Shown: positions 1 to 10,100 of the stretch, one piece after another
Layout: every line of letters begins with the position of its first letter
Position numbering within the stretch: the first letter of the stretch is position 1
Assembly (NCBI RefSeq): GCF_003625485.1
Contig: NZ_RAIR01000005.1
Coordinates: forward strand, 216,569-280,568
Origin: Butyrivibrio sp. CB08
GTDB lineage: Bacteria > Bacillota > Clostridia > Lachnospirales > Lachnospiraceae
Length of the DNA: 64,000 nucleotides
Direction of reading: 5' to 3'
The notes under the pieces: model-generated
What the model was told of the DNA's origin: nothing
What the model saw: the letters and a program-made list of their open reading frames with translations, nothing else
Database searches by the model: none
Program-made: the position numbers and the translations under genes

Positions 1-2
1 CT

Positions 3-434
3 CAGATCGTTCCAGCAACCGGAGAGACTGATACAGGCGTTGTAGTAAGCTATGACTGCGAGGATGGAAAAGTCACAGATTCATTCATAACACCTGCTGG
101 AACAAAGGCTATTTCCATAAATCCGCTTAACTGGAGAACAGACAGTGTAGTGGCATCAAAGTCACTTAACAAGGGAACTGTTACTCAGGACAGCAAGACA
201 GGAGCAATCCTTTCTATGGAGAAGGGTAAGTTTGGAGCATACATTGATCCGGATAGAGGAACTCTTGTTGTAACAGACGTTGATACCAGCCAGTATCCTA
301 AGGTTCTTGATATTTTCCCTGATGGAAGCCTTCATTTGTACGATAATTTCTTCTTCTTTGTGAATCTTCAGGAGAACGTACAAAAGAGGACTGAAAGCTT
401 TCTTCAGAAGAAATTAGCTTCTGACGCTGCATAA
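3..434 (+). CDS. DUF3089-like protein, C-terminal fragment
   Basis: This is the 3' end of a gene that begins before the window; the frame is open from base 3 to the TAA at 432-434. The visible 143 residues contain an NPLNW segment near the start, followed about 80 residues later by a segment with SLHLYDNFFFF and a terminal NVQKR. That order resembles the C-terminal part of DUF3089 proteins, an alpha/beta-hydrolase-like family of unknown substrate. The N-terminal part with any signal peptide and catalytic serine is outside the window. An ATG at 150 lies inside the frame but has no clear ribosome site and is not taken as the start. Confidence 0.6.
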   Translation, partial: QIVPATGETDTGVVVSYDCEDGKVTDSFITPAGTKAISINPLNWRTDSVVASKSLNKGTVTQDSKTGAILSMEKGKFGAYIDPDRGTLVVTDVDTSQYPKVLDIFPDGSLHLYDNFFFFVNLQENVQKRTESFLQKKLASDAA

Positions 435-486
435 ATTTGATCAAGTTGCCCAACATTATTCCCGATAAATGAGATTAATTGTCACA

Positions 487-502
487 TTCTCCGAAAGGAG
501 AA
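487..502. other. small GAAA-loop hairpin
   Basis: TTCTCC (487-492) and GGAGAA (497-502) form a perfect 6-bp stem closed by a GAAA tetraloop. It lies about 50 bases after the DUF3089-like gene and 90 before pflB. No T-run follows on the plus strand, so it is at best a weak terminator; it could also protect or process an mRNA end. Confidence 0.4.
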
Positions 503-540
503 AAATTCCCAATATTTTCGTTAATATTTTGACGACCCTG

Positions 541-549
541 TGGTATAGT
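541..549 (+). promoter_or_regulatory. possible extended -10 promoter of pflB
   Basis: TGGTATAGT fits an extended -10 element (TGn-TATAGT). A TTGACG hexamer at 529-534 is too close (9-base spacer) to serve as its -35. The pflB start is 46 bases downstream of the -10 with an AGAAAGGGA ribosome site at 580-588. Assignment is from consensus match only. Confidence 0.4.
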
Positions 550-594
550 ATGTGATGGCTATTTGATATTTATATTAGTAGAAAGGGAATAAAA

Positions 595-2853
595 ATGGCA
601 AATCACGAATTTACCCAGTGGGAAGGTTTCGTAGGTCGCGTTTGGAAAGATAACGTAGACGTACGTGACTTCATTCAGAACAACTATACTCCATATGATG
701 GAGATGAGTCTTTCCTTGCAGCTCCAACAGAGGCTACTAACAAGCTCTGGGGCAAGCTTCAGGAACTTCAGGCACAGGAGCGTGCAAAAGGCGGCGTCCT
801 TGACATGGATACAGATATTGTATCTTCACTTACTTCTCATGGCGCAGGCTATATTTCAGAAGATCTCAAGGATTTAGAGCAGATCGTTGGTCTTCAGACA
901 GACAAGCCTCTTAAGAGAGCATTCATGCCTTTTGGTGGCATCACAATGGCAGAGCAGTCATGCAAAATGTATGGCTATGAGCCAAGTGAGAAGCTCCATG
1001 AGATCTTTACAAAATATCACAAGACACACAACCAGGGTGTATTTGATATCTACACACCTGAGATGAAGAAGGCCCGTCACAACAAGATCCTTACAGGTCT
1101 TCCTGATACATACGGACGTGGTCGTATCGTAGGCGATTACAGAAGAGTTGCTCTTTACGGTATCGATTACCTTATCGAGAAGAAGCAGGCTGATTTTGCA
1201 GCAACAGAGCGTCAGGGCATGCGTCGTTATGATTTCCAGCTTCGTGAGGAGATCACTGATCAGATCAATGCTCTTAAGGGCATGAAGGAAATGGCTGCTA
1301 TCTACGGCATCGACATTTCAAAGCCAGCTGCTACAGCTAAGGAAGCTGTTCAGTGGCTCTACTTCGGATATCTTGCAGCTATCAAGACACAGAACGGTGC
1401 TGCTATGTCAGTAGGACGTGTTTCTACATTCCTTGATATCTATTTCTCACGTGACCTTGCAAAGGGCATCATCACAGAGGAAGAGGCACAGGAGATCATC
1501 GACCACTTCACAATGAAGTGCCGTATGGTTAAGTTTGCTCGTATCGAGTCTTACAACCAGCTCTTCTCTGGTGATCCAGTTTGGGCTACTCTTGAGGTTG
1601 GTGGTATTGGTCTTGACGGACGTCATCAGGTTACAAAGACCTGCTACAGATTCCTTCATACACTTGAGAACATGGGACCTTCACCTGAGCCAAACCTTAC
1701 AGTTATGTATTCAAGCCGTCTTCCTGAGTCATTCAAGAAGTACGCTTCAAAGATTTCTGTTACTACATCTTCAATCCAGTACGAGAACGATGATGTAATG
1801 CGTGTAACATGGGGCGATGACTACTCAATCTGCTGCTGCGTATCTGCAACAGAGACAGGTAAGGAGCTTCAGTTCTTCGGTGCTCGTGCTAACCTTGCTA
1901 AGTGCCTTCTTTACGCTATCAACGGTGGTGTTGATGAGAAGTCTGGAGACCAGGTTGGACCAGAGTACAAGGCTATCACATCTGAGTACCTTGATTATGA
2001 TGAGGTTATGCACAAGTTCGACCAGATGATGGATTGGCTTGCACACCTCTATGTTGGAACACTTAACATGATCCATTACATGCACGACAAGTACTACTAC
2101 GAGGCATCTCAGATGGCTCTTATTGATACACACGTACGTCGTTCATTTGCTACAGGTATCGCTGGATTCTCACACTGTGTAGATTCACTTTCAGCTATCA
2201 AGTACGCTAAGGTTAAGGCTATCCGTGATGAGAACGGCATCACTAAGGACTTTGAGATCGAGGGAGATTTCCCACGTTACGGTAACGATGATGACAGAGC
2301 AGATGAAATTGCTATCTGGCTTCTTCGTACATTCATGGGCAAGCTTCGTCACATCCACACATACAGAGATTCAGAGCCTACAACATCTATCCTTACAATC
2401 ACATCAAACGTTGTTTATGGTAAGGCTACAGGTGCTCTTCCTGATGGACGTCCTGCTGGTGAGCCACTTTCACCTGGTGCTAACCCAGCATACGGCGCAG
2501 AGGTAAATGGTCTTATCGCATCACTTAACTCTGTAGCTAAGCTTCCTTATGAAGAGGCTCTTGATGGAATTTCTAACACACAGACAATCAACCCTGGTGC
2601 CCTTGGACACACAGAGGAAGAGCGTGTGAACAACCTTGTTAACGTACTTGACGGTTACTTCGATCAGGGTGCACATCACCTCAACGTCAACGTATTTGGC
2701 AAGGAGAAGCTTATCGATGCTATGGAGCATCCTGAGAAGCCTGAGTATGCTAACTTCACTATCCGTGTTTCTGGATACGCAGTTAAGTTCATCGACTTAA
2801 CTAAGGAGCAGCAGCTCGATGTTATTTCTCGTACTTGCCACGAGGCGCTTTAA
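595..2853 (+). CDS. pflB: formate C-acetyltransferase (pyruvate formate-lyase)
   Basis: Glycyl-radical enzyme that converts pyruvate and CoA to acetyl-CoA and formate in anaerobic metabolism in the cytosol. The 752-residue length is normal for PFL. The active-site cysteine pair lies in an ICCCVSA segment at residues 413-415, with an extra cysteine before the usual CC. The radical glycine is G727 in RVSGYAVKF, 25 residues from the end, as in the family. pflA follows 45 bases downstream on the same strand, so enzyme and activator form an operon. The codons are strongly biased (CTT, TAC, AAG, ATC), which suggests high expression. The ATG at 595 has a ribosome site AAGGGA just upstream. Confidence 0.98.
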   Translation: MANHEFTQWEGFVGRVWKDNVDVRDFIQNNYTPYDGDESFLAAPTEATNKLWGKLQELQAQERAKGGVLDMDTDIVSSLTSHGAGYISEDLKDLEQIVGLQTDKPLKRAFMPFGGITMAEQSCKMYGYEPSEKLHEIFTKYHKTHNQGVFDIYTPEMKKARHNKILTGLPDTYGRGRIVGDYRRVALYGIDYLIEKKQADFAATERQGMRRYDFQLREEITDQINALKGMKEMAAIYGIDISKPAATAKEAVQWLYFGYLAAIKTQNGAAMSVGRVSTFLDIYFSRDLAKGIITEEEAQEIIDHFTMKCRMVKFARIESYNQLFSGDPVWATLEVGGIGLDGRHQVTKTCYRFLHTLENMGPSPEPNLTVMYSSRLPESFKKYASKISVTTSSIQYENDDVMRVTWGDDYSICCCVSATETGKELQFFGARANLAKCLLYAINGGVDEKSGDQVGPEYKAITSEYLDYDEVMHKFDQMMDWLAHLYVGTLNMIHYMHDKYYYEASQMALIDTHVRRSFATGIAGFSHCVDSLSAIKYAKVKAIRDENGITKDFEIEGDFPRYGNDDDRADEIAIWLLRTFMGKLRHIHTYRDSEPTTSILTITSNVVYGKATGALPDGRPAGEPLSPGANPAYGAEVNGLIASLNSVAKLPYEEALDGISNTQTINPGALGHTEEERVNNLVNVLDGYFDQGAHHLNVNVFGKEKLIDAMEHPEKPEYANFTIRVSGYAVKFIDLTKEQQLDVISRTCHEAL

Positions 2854-2873
2854 TTTAAAGCTCAATGTATCAA

Positions 2874-2895
2874 GTACCGGAAGTATTGGAGGTAC
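2874..2895 (+). promoter_or_regulatory. small hairpin over the pflA ribosome site
   Basis: GTACC at 2874-2878 can pair with GGTAC at 2891-2895. The second arm overlaps the pflA ribosome site GGAGG (2888-2892), so the fold would partly hide it. The stem is only 5 bp; a role in keeping activase synthesis below that of PflB is inference. Confidence 0.3.
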
Positions 2896-2898
2896 GAA

Positions 2899-3633
2899 AT
2901 GAGTGATATTATTGGATATGTAAATAAGCTTGAGAGCTTTGGGGCTGTTGATGGTCCGGGCGTCAGATATCTGATTTTTTTAAGCGGATGCAGGATGAGA
3001 TGTGCCTTTTGCCACAATCCTGAGACATGGAATGAGGGCGAAGGACAGCAGTATACAGCTGATGAGCTTTTGAAAAAGGCGCTTCGTTTTAAACCCTATT
3101 GGAAAAATGGCGGAGGTATCACTGTAAGTGGTGGAGAGCCACTTCTTCAGATTGATTTTTTGCTTGATCTTTTCAGAAAAGCAAAGGCAGCTGGAGTGAG
3201 CACCTGCATAGATACAGCCGGAGAGCCTTTCACTCATGAAGAACCTTTTTATTCCAAATGGAAAGAGCTGATGAGTCTTACAGACACAGTTCTTTTAGAT
3301 ATCAAGAATATTGATCCTGAAGCCCACAAGGAGCTTACTGGCGTTGATAACGCCAATATCCTTGAGATGGCAAAAGAGATCTCGGATATGTCTATACCTA
3401 TCTGGATACGCCACGTACTGGTTCCCGGAGGAAGCGATAATGACGACTTCCTTCGCCGTACCAAGCAGTTCATAGATACATTGTCATCTGTGGAAAAAGT
3501 GGAGGTGCTTCCATATCACACCCTGGGAGTCCCCAAATATCAGGAGCTTGGACTTAAGTACCGCCTTGAAGGCGTGGAATCACCAACTCAGGATCGAATT
3601 GAAAATGCAAAGAAAATCTTAGGTGCTATCTAA
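2899..3633 (+). CDS. pflA: pyruvate formate-lyase-activating enzyme
   Basis: Radical SAM enzyme that abstracts hydrogen from the PflB glycine to form its radical. The CxxxCxxC iron-sulfur motif is seen as C31, C35 and C38 in GCRMRCAFCHNPETW, followed by the SAM-binding GGEP segment in VSGGEPLL. The 244-residue length is typical. It is preceded by GGAGG at 2888-2892, lies directly after pflB, and is followed by a strong terminator, so the pair forms a closed operon. It acts in the cytosol and needs reduced flavodoxin or ferredoxin; no such partner is adjacent. Confidence 0.97.
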   Translation: MSDIIGYVNKLESFGAVDGPGVRYLIFLSGCRMRCAFCHNPETWNEGEGQQYTADELLKKALRFKPYWKNGGGITVSGGEPLLQIDFLLDLFRKAKAAGVSTCIDTAGEPFTHEEPFYSKWKELMSLTDTVLLDIKNIDPEAHKELTGVDNANILEMAKEISDMSIPIWIRHVLVPGGSDNDDFLRRTKQFIDTLSSVEKVEVLPYHTLGVPKYQELGLKYRLEGVESPTQDRIENAKKILGAI

Positions 3634-3639
3634 GAACAG

Positions 3640-3685
3640 GCGCCAGCTCGTAACCGTAAAATCAGTTGTGAGCTGGCGCTTTTTT
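3640..3685 (+). terminator. terminator of the pfl operon
   Basis: GCGCCAGCTC (3640-3649) pairs perfectly with GAGCTGGCGC (3670-3679), a 10-bp stem with a 20-base loop followed by six T residues. It is a textbook intrinsic terminator 6 bases after pflA. Confidence 0.93.
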
Positions 3686-3736
3686 GTATATTATTTGATG
3701 TAGGACTTTTTTAAAATATTCAAATGGAAGGTGAAA

Positions 3737-4024
3737 ATGGAACAGTATAATCAGCAGCAACATAATCCCACGTTTTTAAGAGACTTGGTATTTAGCATAA
3801 TTCAACTTATCTTTGTACCTTGCCTGTACGGACTCATACCGATGATAATCACGATAGTAGCTAACGGCGCCTGGAAGAAGGGTGACTACGTGTCTTATGA
3901 GAAGCACACGAAAACTGCATTCGTATTCCTTGTCATTGGCTGGGTATTACTTGGAATCTTTGCTTTTGTAGTACTTGGCGGATTTGCGTACCTTTTCTAT
4001 TCAATGGTGACTTCTGGATTCTAA
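3737..4024 (+). CDS. small two-helix membrane protein, dispanin/CD225-like
   Basis: A 95-residue protein with two hydrophobic segments (about residues 15-38 and 61-93) separated by a polar loop containing GAWKKGDYVSYEKHTKTA. This pattern, a short Gln/Asn-rich N-terminus and a GDY plus lysine-rich loop between two helices, resembles bacterial CD225/dispanin or DUF4190-type small proteins, whose role is unknown. The ATG at 3737 is chosen over an in-frame GTG at 3731 because GGAAGG (3726-3731) then sits 5 bases upstream. It follows the pfl terminator and is 41 bases before the ttcA-like gene. The family link is tentative. Confidence 0.65.
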   Translation: MEQYNQQQHNPTFLRDLVFSIIQLIFVPCLYGLIPMIITIVANGAWKKGDYVSYEKHTKTAFVFLVIGWVLLGIFAFVVLGGFAYLFYSMVTSGF

Positions 4025-4065
4025 TCTGATATTATAAGGCGTATTACGAAAAAAGAGGAAGTTAG

Positions 4066-4935
4066 ATGAAGGAAATAACAAACGAAGAGCGCAGGCAGGA
4101 CGAAAGAGGGGAAAGACAAAAGCGCGCGGAAGAGAGCATACAGAAGAAGTTCCACAAACAGCTCTTTTCACCCTTTGCCAAGGCCTGTAAGATATATAAA
4201 CTTATAGAGGAAGGGGATCACATTGCAGTCTGCATATCAGGCGGCAAGGATTCCATGCTGATGGCCAAGTTATTTCAGGAGATTCAGCGTCACAGGCATG
4301 TGAACTTTGAACTGACATTTCTTGTTATGGATCCGGGATATATCAAGGAGAACAGAGAGCTTATTGAGAGTAACGCTAAAGCCCTTGGAATTCCTGTAAC
4401 GATATTTGAGAGCACTATATTTGATACAGTTGATCATATAGATACGAGCCCATGTTATCTGTGCGCAAGAATGAGGCGTGGATACCTGTACAGCAAGGCA
4501 AAAGAGCTTGGATGCAACAAGATAGCTCTTGGACATCACTATGACGATGTTATCGAGACAATACTTATGGGAATGCTCCACGGAGGACAGATCCAGTCCA
4601 TGATGCCCAAACTTCACAGCACCAACTTTGAAGGTATGGAGCTGATAAGGCCAATGTATCTTTTAAGAGAAGCGGATATATGCGCATGGAGAGACTACAA
4701 TGAACTTCGATTCCTTCAGTGTGCATGCCATTTCACGGAAACATGTTCAACATTAAATGAAGATGGCACATCCAACAGCAAGAGACTTGAAACCAAGAAG
4801 CTCATTGCGGAGCTCAAAAAGACCAATCCTTATGTTGAGTCCAATATTTTCAGAAGTGTAGAGAATGTTCAGCTGGATACTATAATCGAGTACAAGAAGG
4901 ATGGTGTGAGACACAACTTCCTGGATGAATACTGA
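4066..4935 (+). CDS. ttcA: TtcA-family tRNA 2-thiocytidine biosynthesis protein
   Basis: PP-loop ATPase expected to thiolate cytidine 32 of tRNA. The P-loop SGGKDS is at residues 58-63. A CYLC pair (C130, C133) and a further CAC (C219, C221) supply the cysteines that in TtcA bind an iron-sulfur cluster or carry sulfur. The GHHYDD segment after the CxxC is also typical. The length, 289 residues, is slightly short of E. coli TtcA (about 310). The first 30 residues are highly charged. The ATG has GAGGAAG at 4055-4061. It ends only 9 bases from the convergent histidine kinase gene and no terminator is visible. Other members of the family act on different tRNA positions, so the exact target is inferred. 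Confidence 0.78.
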   Translation: MKEITNEERRQDERGERQKRAEESIQKKFHKQLFSPFAKACKIYKLIEEGDHIAVCISGGKDSMLMAKLFQEIQRHRHVNFELTFLVMDPGYIKENRELIESNAKALGIPVTIFESTIFDTVDHIDTSPCYLCARMRRGYLYSKAKELGCNKIALGHHYDDVIETILMGMLHGGQIQSMMPKLHSTNFEGMELIRPMYLLREADICAWRDYNELRFLQCACHFTETCSTLNEDGTSNSKRLETKKLIAELKKTNPYVESNIFRSVENVQLDTIIEYKKDGVRHNFLDEY

Positions 4936-4944
4936 TAATTACAG

Positions 4945-6249
4945 TCATGCATTGGAAATAGGGATCATGAATTTGGCTGTAAAGTAGTTTCCATCAACTG
5001 AGGTCTGGAACATACCATCGCAGTTTTCAATGGTTTCTTTTACAATCTTAAGGCCAAGACCGTGGCTTTCGCTATCAGGCTTGGTGGTCTCAAGATCAGG
5101 GTTTTCCCTTAGAGAGTCAACGTTGGCTTTATTCTTGATCTCGCAGCAAAGATAGTTTTCAATGACCTTAAGGATGATATGGATATCGGGAGATGATACA
5201 TACTCACAGGCTTCCATGGCGTTGTTGAAGAGATTAAGGAACACCGTGCAGAAGCACTCATCATTTATCTGGATGTTGCTGGGGAGCGTGATCTCCGTAT
5301 ATATCTTGATGTGGTTTCGCTGGGCTTCGGAGATCTTCCTGTTAAGGATGTAGTCCAGCATTAGGTTTCCAGTGGAAATACTGGATATCTGATCCATCTT
5401 TTCACCAATTGATTCATAAATATAAGAGTTTAACTCGTCATATCTCTTTTCATGTAAGAGTGTCTGAATGTAAAGATAGTTGTTCTTTAGTTCGTGGCGC
5501 TCTTTTTTTATGCGCTCGTCAATCTCCAGGGAATATCGGTATCTGAAGATCTGCGCCCTCGTCTCCGTAAGAGCTGTATCAAGCTTTCGCTGCTGCTCAA
5601 AGGACTCTGTCATGGTAACAAATAGATCATAGAGAATAGGAAGAGCAGGGATGATGGCAAGGGCCAGTATCGCATCTCTGTAGTTATCAAACACAGGAAT
5701 ATCAATCAGGTCGATGGAATAATAAAGAAGCAGGGCTATAGGGAAGTATGTAAGCAAGAACAGCCTGTTTCCTACAGTTCCTGAAATCTTGGAAATGGAT
5801 TTCCTTGTGAGCATGTAAAAGGCATACAAAAGAACTATAAGAAGAACAAAGGACAGAATATCCCAGAAAATATACTGGGAATCAGGGATCCGTCCCTCGA
5901 CGGAATAAAGCGGACTCCACACCATCTTGTACAGTTGAACAAAGGATACGTACAGGAGTGTATAAAGAAGCTTACCTGCCACGTGTCCAGGGAGAAACAG
6001 GATCGATGTGATAAATGGGATAATAAGGAGCAAAAACAGTGAATACCAGTAATGGTGCGGGTGTGGCGAAATAGGAAGAAGATATGTAGCATATTGAAGC
6101 GCCACATAAAGAGCCAGACTGACTCCAAGATAAATGGAAGTTTCCCGTGCTGGCATTTTGGGCGCATAGATGCGCCTTAGAGTAAGGACCATGAAAATAA
6201 AGACTACCAGTCCGTCAAATTCAGTTAATCTAAATAATGAATAGAGCAT
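4945..6249 (-). CDS. GHKL sensor histidine kinase, AgrC-like
   Basis: Membrane sensor of a two-component system. The N-terminal 220 residues hold about six hydrophobic helices; a linker then carries the likely phospho-acceptor histidine in KKERHELKNN (about residue 250). The C-terminal ATPase domain has an N-box NLFNNAMEA and a G-box GLGLKIVKETIEN. This layout matches HPK10/GHKL kinases such as AgrC, VirS and BlpH, which often sense peptides. It lies 9 bases downstream of the LytTR regulator gene in one minus-strand operon. No peptide precursor or AgrB-like protease is adjacent, so the ligand is unknown. Confidence 0.9.
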   Translation of the reverse strand: MLYSLFRLTEFDGLVVFIFMVLTLRRIYAPKMPARETSIYLGVSLALYVALQYATYLLPISPHPHHYWYSLFLLLIIPFITSILFLPGHVAGKLLYTLLYVSFVQLYKMVWSPLYSVEGRIPDSQYIFWDILSFVLLIVLLYAFYMLTRKSISKISGTVGNRLFLLTYFPIALLLYYSIDLIDIPVFDNYRDAILALAIIPALPILYDLFVTMTESFEQQRKLDTALTETRAQIFRYRYSLEIDERIKKERHELKNNYLYIQTLLHEKRYDELNSYIYESIGEKMDQISSISTGNLMLDYILNRKISEAQRNHIKIYTEITLPSNIQINDECFCTVFLNLFNNAMEACEYVSSPDIHIILKVIENYLCCEIKNKANVDSLRENPDLETTKPDSESHGLGLKIVKETIENCDGMFQTSVDGNYFTAKFMIPISNA

Positions 6250-6258
6250 TGATTCACC

Positions 6259-6975
6259 TTACGATAATGAGTGGTTTAGAAAGGCCTGTTTTACCTGATC
6301 TCTCATATTTCTTGATAGTGGAAGCTCGTGGCCGTTTTTAAGAAGGACCGAATCCTTCTGTATCTTGGTGATACATGAGAGATTAACCAGAAAGCTTCGG
6401 TGGATCTTAATAAAATCCTGTCCTGCCAGCATATCTTCAAGGGTCATAAGTTTGGAGCGAAGAGTAGTGAGGCCATCTTCAGTAACTATGGCGCAGTCCT
6501 TGCGCTGAGCTTCTATATACAGGATCTTTCGTACGTCAAAAGAGTATACATCCCCTCCGGAAGCTTCCTCGATCTTAATTATCTTTTGCTGGCGCCTTGA
6601 TAGCTCAGCCAGGATGGAATCAACCAGGGAAAAGACCATTTCATCCAGCTCACTTTTTCTGATAAACCTGAAGGGCTGAACCTCGAAAGTCTGGAAAACC
6701 AGGGATTCCTTATTGGAGATAAACACCACAAGAGCATCAGGGGATATTTTCCTGATCTTTCTGCAGACTTCGATGCCATCCATTCCTGGCATCTCTATAT
6801 CAAGAAAAATAATGTCATAGTGGAAGTGTTGTTCCATCATAGGAAGGAACTCTTCACCTGACATAAAGAAATCAAATGCAACATCGGCTTTTTTTTCTTT
6901 GAAAGTGTTAGCCAATAGCTCTTTTGACCTGTTAAGGAAGATCTCTTCGTCTTCTACAATAGCCGCCTGGTACAT
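6259..6975 (-). CDS. LytTR-family response regulator, AgrA/VirR-like
   Basis: A 238-residue regulator with a receiver domain (phospho-acceptor D59 in FLDIEMPGMDG) and a C-terminal LytTR DNA-binding domain (about residues 130-235, including FIKIHRSFLVNL and NMRDQVKQAFL). It is the partner of the GHKL kinase downstream. GAGGG at 6986-6990 (minus strand) precedes the ATG. The divergent region upstream holds a 20-bp-spaced direct repeat of GCATTTC-TACC type, the sort of site LytTR proteins bind, 78 bases before the GH3 operon. Control of that operon by this regulator is inference. Confidence 0.92.
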   Translation of the reverse strand: MYQAAIVEDEEIFLNRSKELLANTFKEKKADVAFDFFMSGEEFLPMMEQHFHYDIIFLDIEMPGMDGIEVCRKIRKISPDALVVFISNKESLVFQTFEVQPFRFIRKSELDEMVFSLVDSILAELSRRQQKIIKIEEASGGDVYSFDVRKILYIEAQRKDCAIVTEDGLTTLRSKLMTLEDMLAGQDFIKIHRSFLVNLSCITKIQKDSVLLKNGHELPLSRNMRDQVKQAFLNHSLS

Positions 6976-7041
6976 GTTTTAGCCCTCATGTGCGTTATTT
7001 CCTATACAATAATTATATAGAATATAACAAAATAATTGTAC

Positions 7042-7075
7042 GCATTTCATACCATATTTTTGCATTTCGTACCAA
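7042..7075 (+). promoter_or_regulatory. LytTR-type direct repeat upstream of the GH3 operon
   Basis: GCATTTCATACCA (7042-7054) is repeated as GCATTTCGTACCA (7062-7074), one mismatch in 13, with starts 20 bp apart. LytTR regulators bind direct repeats about two helical turns apart. A TATGAT -10 lies at 7107-7112 and the -35 region is poor, as expected of an activator-dependent promoter. A similar repeat pair occurs at 51006-51037 before another LytTR-linked operon at nearly the same distance from its -10. Confidence 0.65.
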
Positions 7076-7106
7076 AAATCAAAAATCTCATTTTTTCCTG
7101 CTATCT

Positions 7107-7112
7107 TATGAT
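7107..7112 (+). promoter_or_regulatory. candidate -10 of the GH3 operon
   Basis: TATGAT lies 41 bases before the GH3 start. The matching -35 position (7084-7089) is AATCTC, far from consensus. The ribosome site AGAGGAGG is at 7138-7145. Confidence 0.5.
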
Positions 7113-7152
7113 CACAAGAAACTGATCGGAAAGGTATCAGAGGAGGATAAAA

Positions 7153-10100
7153 ATGAGTACAAAGAAATTTACACGAATCTGGACTGCAATAATCGCTGTT
7201 GTTGCAGTGCTGGCAATTGTGGCAACAGTTGTTCTTACTGGACCACTGTACACAGTTATGAATATGTATTTTGGAAAGGGCGACGTGGTTGTTAGGACCA
7301 ACCCAGAGGCTGCAAATCTTGATGCAGAGTATTACAAGGCTGAGCACGCTGATGCGGAGAGCCTTCTTGCAGCCAGCCAGGAACTGGCAGAGAAAGTTGA
7401 GGCAGAGGGAATTGTTCTTTTAAAGAATGATAACCAGACACTTCCTCTTTCAGCTTCAGAAAATAAGGTTTCAATGTTTGGACGTACTTCTGTAGATCCT
7501 ATCTACACAGGAGCAGGAAGTGCAGCAACAGAGAGTTCACCAGTTGACTACAAGACAGCAATGGAAGCCAACGGATTCTCTATCAACACAGATCTCTACA
7601 ATTTCTACGCTAATCATGAGATCTCAACAAAGTCCATCAAGGTTTCAATGCAGACAGGTATGGGACCTATGGATGTTGAGTATACAGGTCGTGGATTCAT
7701 CTCAGCTATGGGTGCTGCAATGTTCACAGGCGATATCATCGCTGAGGTACCACTTGAGGATTACCCAGAGTCCCTTGAGAGCACATACGCTCAGTACGGC
7801 GATGCAGCTATCGTGGTTATCGGAAGAGTTGGCGGCGAGGGCTGCGACCTTCCTAGAGATATGAGCGAGTTTGCTACAACTGCAGCTGACAAGAACAAGA
7901 CTTACCTTGAGCTTGATAGCAGAGAGATGGATATGCTCTCATATGTAAAGGCTCAGAAGGATTCAGGCAAGATCAAGAAGATCGTTGTAGTTCTTAACAC
8001 AGCTAACGCTCTTGAGGTTGATTTCCTCAACGACCCTGCATACGGGATCGACGCTGCTATGTGGGTAAGCTGTATTGGAGACCAGGGCGCAAACGCAGTA
8101 GCTAAGGCCCTTAACGGAACAGTTAATCCTTCAGGAAGAACTGTAGATACTTATGTAAAAGATCTTACAAAGGACCCTACTTTTGTTAACTTCGATGACA
8201 TTTATTACTCAAACGTTGATGGAACAATCGGTGGATACGAGTCAGGAAGCTTCATCGAGTACGAAGAAGGAATCTATGTAGGTTACAGATATTACGAGAC
8301 TGCAGCTGCAGAGGCTATGGATGGCAATTATGCTGGCTTTGACTATGACAGCGCAGTAGTTTATCCATTCGGATACGGTCTTTCTTACACAACATTTGAT
8401 AAGACATTTGAGGGAACACCTACTTATAACGACGGAACATATACATTCAACGTAACAGTAACAAACACTGGTGATGTAGCTGGTAAGGACGTTGTTGAGA
8501 TCTACGCAGAGACTCCTTACACAAAGGGCGGAATCGAGAAGAGCAAGGTAGTACTTGCTGGATTTGCCAAGACAAGCGAGCTTGCACCAGGCGCATCAGA
8601 GACAGTTACAATCTCTTTTGCCGACGAAGATCTTGCATCATACGACTACAAGAACAACAAGTGCTACGTACTTGATGCAGGAACATATGGATTCTACTTA
8701 AGTGACAACTCACACAGCTGGGCAGAGATCGACCAGGCTGATGCTGGTAAGTACTTCTCAAATGAGCTTTCAGGAGAGGTATTTGGCGAGAGCAACAAGA
8801 GAGATTCTGATATGACAGCAGCTGTAAACCAGTTTGATGAGGTTTCAGCAGAGCTTACAGATACAAAGACTGAGGGCAAGGCCCTTAACTTCAGCAGAAG
8901 TGATTTTGCTGGAACATTCCCTACAGCACCTACAGATGCTGATATCACAGCAGAAGACTACATCAAGACAGCTATTGAGACTGTATTTGATGAGAATACA
9001 GATACAAAGACAGGAAACGTAGAAGGAAGCCTTGTTTACACAGCAGATATGCCTGTAACAGGCGCTAGCAATGGCCTTCAGCTTATCAATGTTCGTGGTC
9101 TTTCATATGACGATCCAGCATGGGAGCAGCTTCTTGATGAGCTCAACATGGATGATGTAGCAAATATGCTTGCTAACGCTGGTTACAACACAGCAGAGAT
9201 CCTTAACATCGGAAAGCCTGCAACACTTGATTACGACGGACCTATGGGATGGTCAACATGGGTATCAGCAAGCGGATCAGACGCTATCTGCATCGGATTC
9301 CCAGCTGAGGAGCTCCTTGCAGCAACATGGAACGTAGATATCGCAAGAGAACTTGGTGAGATGGTTGGTGAGCAGGGTCTCTACAACGGATTCAACGGCT
9401 GGTATGCACCTGCCATGAACACGCACAGAAATGCATTTGCAGGACGTAACTACGAGTACTACTCAGAGGATGGCCTGCTTGGTGGTAAGATCGCAGCTGC
9501 TGAGATCAGCGGAACAATGAAGTATGGTGTTTACACATACATCAAGCACTTTGCAGTAAACGACAAGGAAGACGGAAGAAATGGTATCGCAACATGGCTC
9601 AATGAGCAGGCTCTCAGAGAGATCTACCTCCGCCCTTACGAGATCGCTGTAAAAGAGGCTAAGGCAGACGTTAACTACTACAACGAGAACAACCAGCTTG
9701 TTTCAAATACTATCAACGCTACAACAGCTATCATGAGCGCATACAACAGAATCGGTACAGTTTGGGCAGGCGGTCAGTACGGCCTCCAGACACAGATCCT
9801 TAGAAACGAGTGGGGATTCAGAGGTGCCGTTGAATCTGATTACTTCGGAGGAAACGCATACATGGATCCAGATCTTGGACTTAGAGCAGGTAACGACCTG
9901 ATGCTCAACACATTCGCTGATGGTAACCTCTCAGACAAGAGCTCAGCTACTGGTGTTGCAGCTATGAGAAGAGCAGCTCACAACGTACTTTACATGGTTG
10001 CTAACTCAAACGCTATGCAGGGCATCGTATCAGGATCAACAGTTTCTTATAAGATGGCTGGATGGCAGAAAGCCCTCCTTGCTGGAGACATCGTAGCAGC

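Noticed and set aside
529..534. TTGACG as the -35 of the pflB promoter
   Set aside because: Only 9 bases separate it from the TATAGT hexamer, too short for a sigma-70 promoter.
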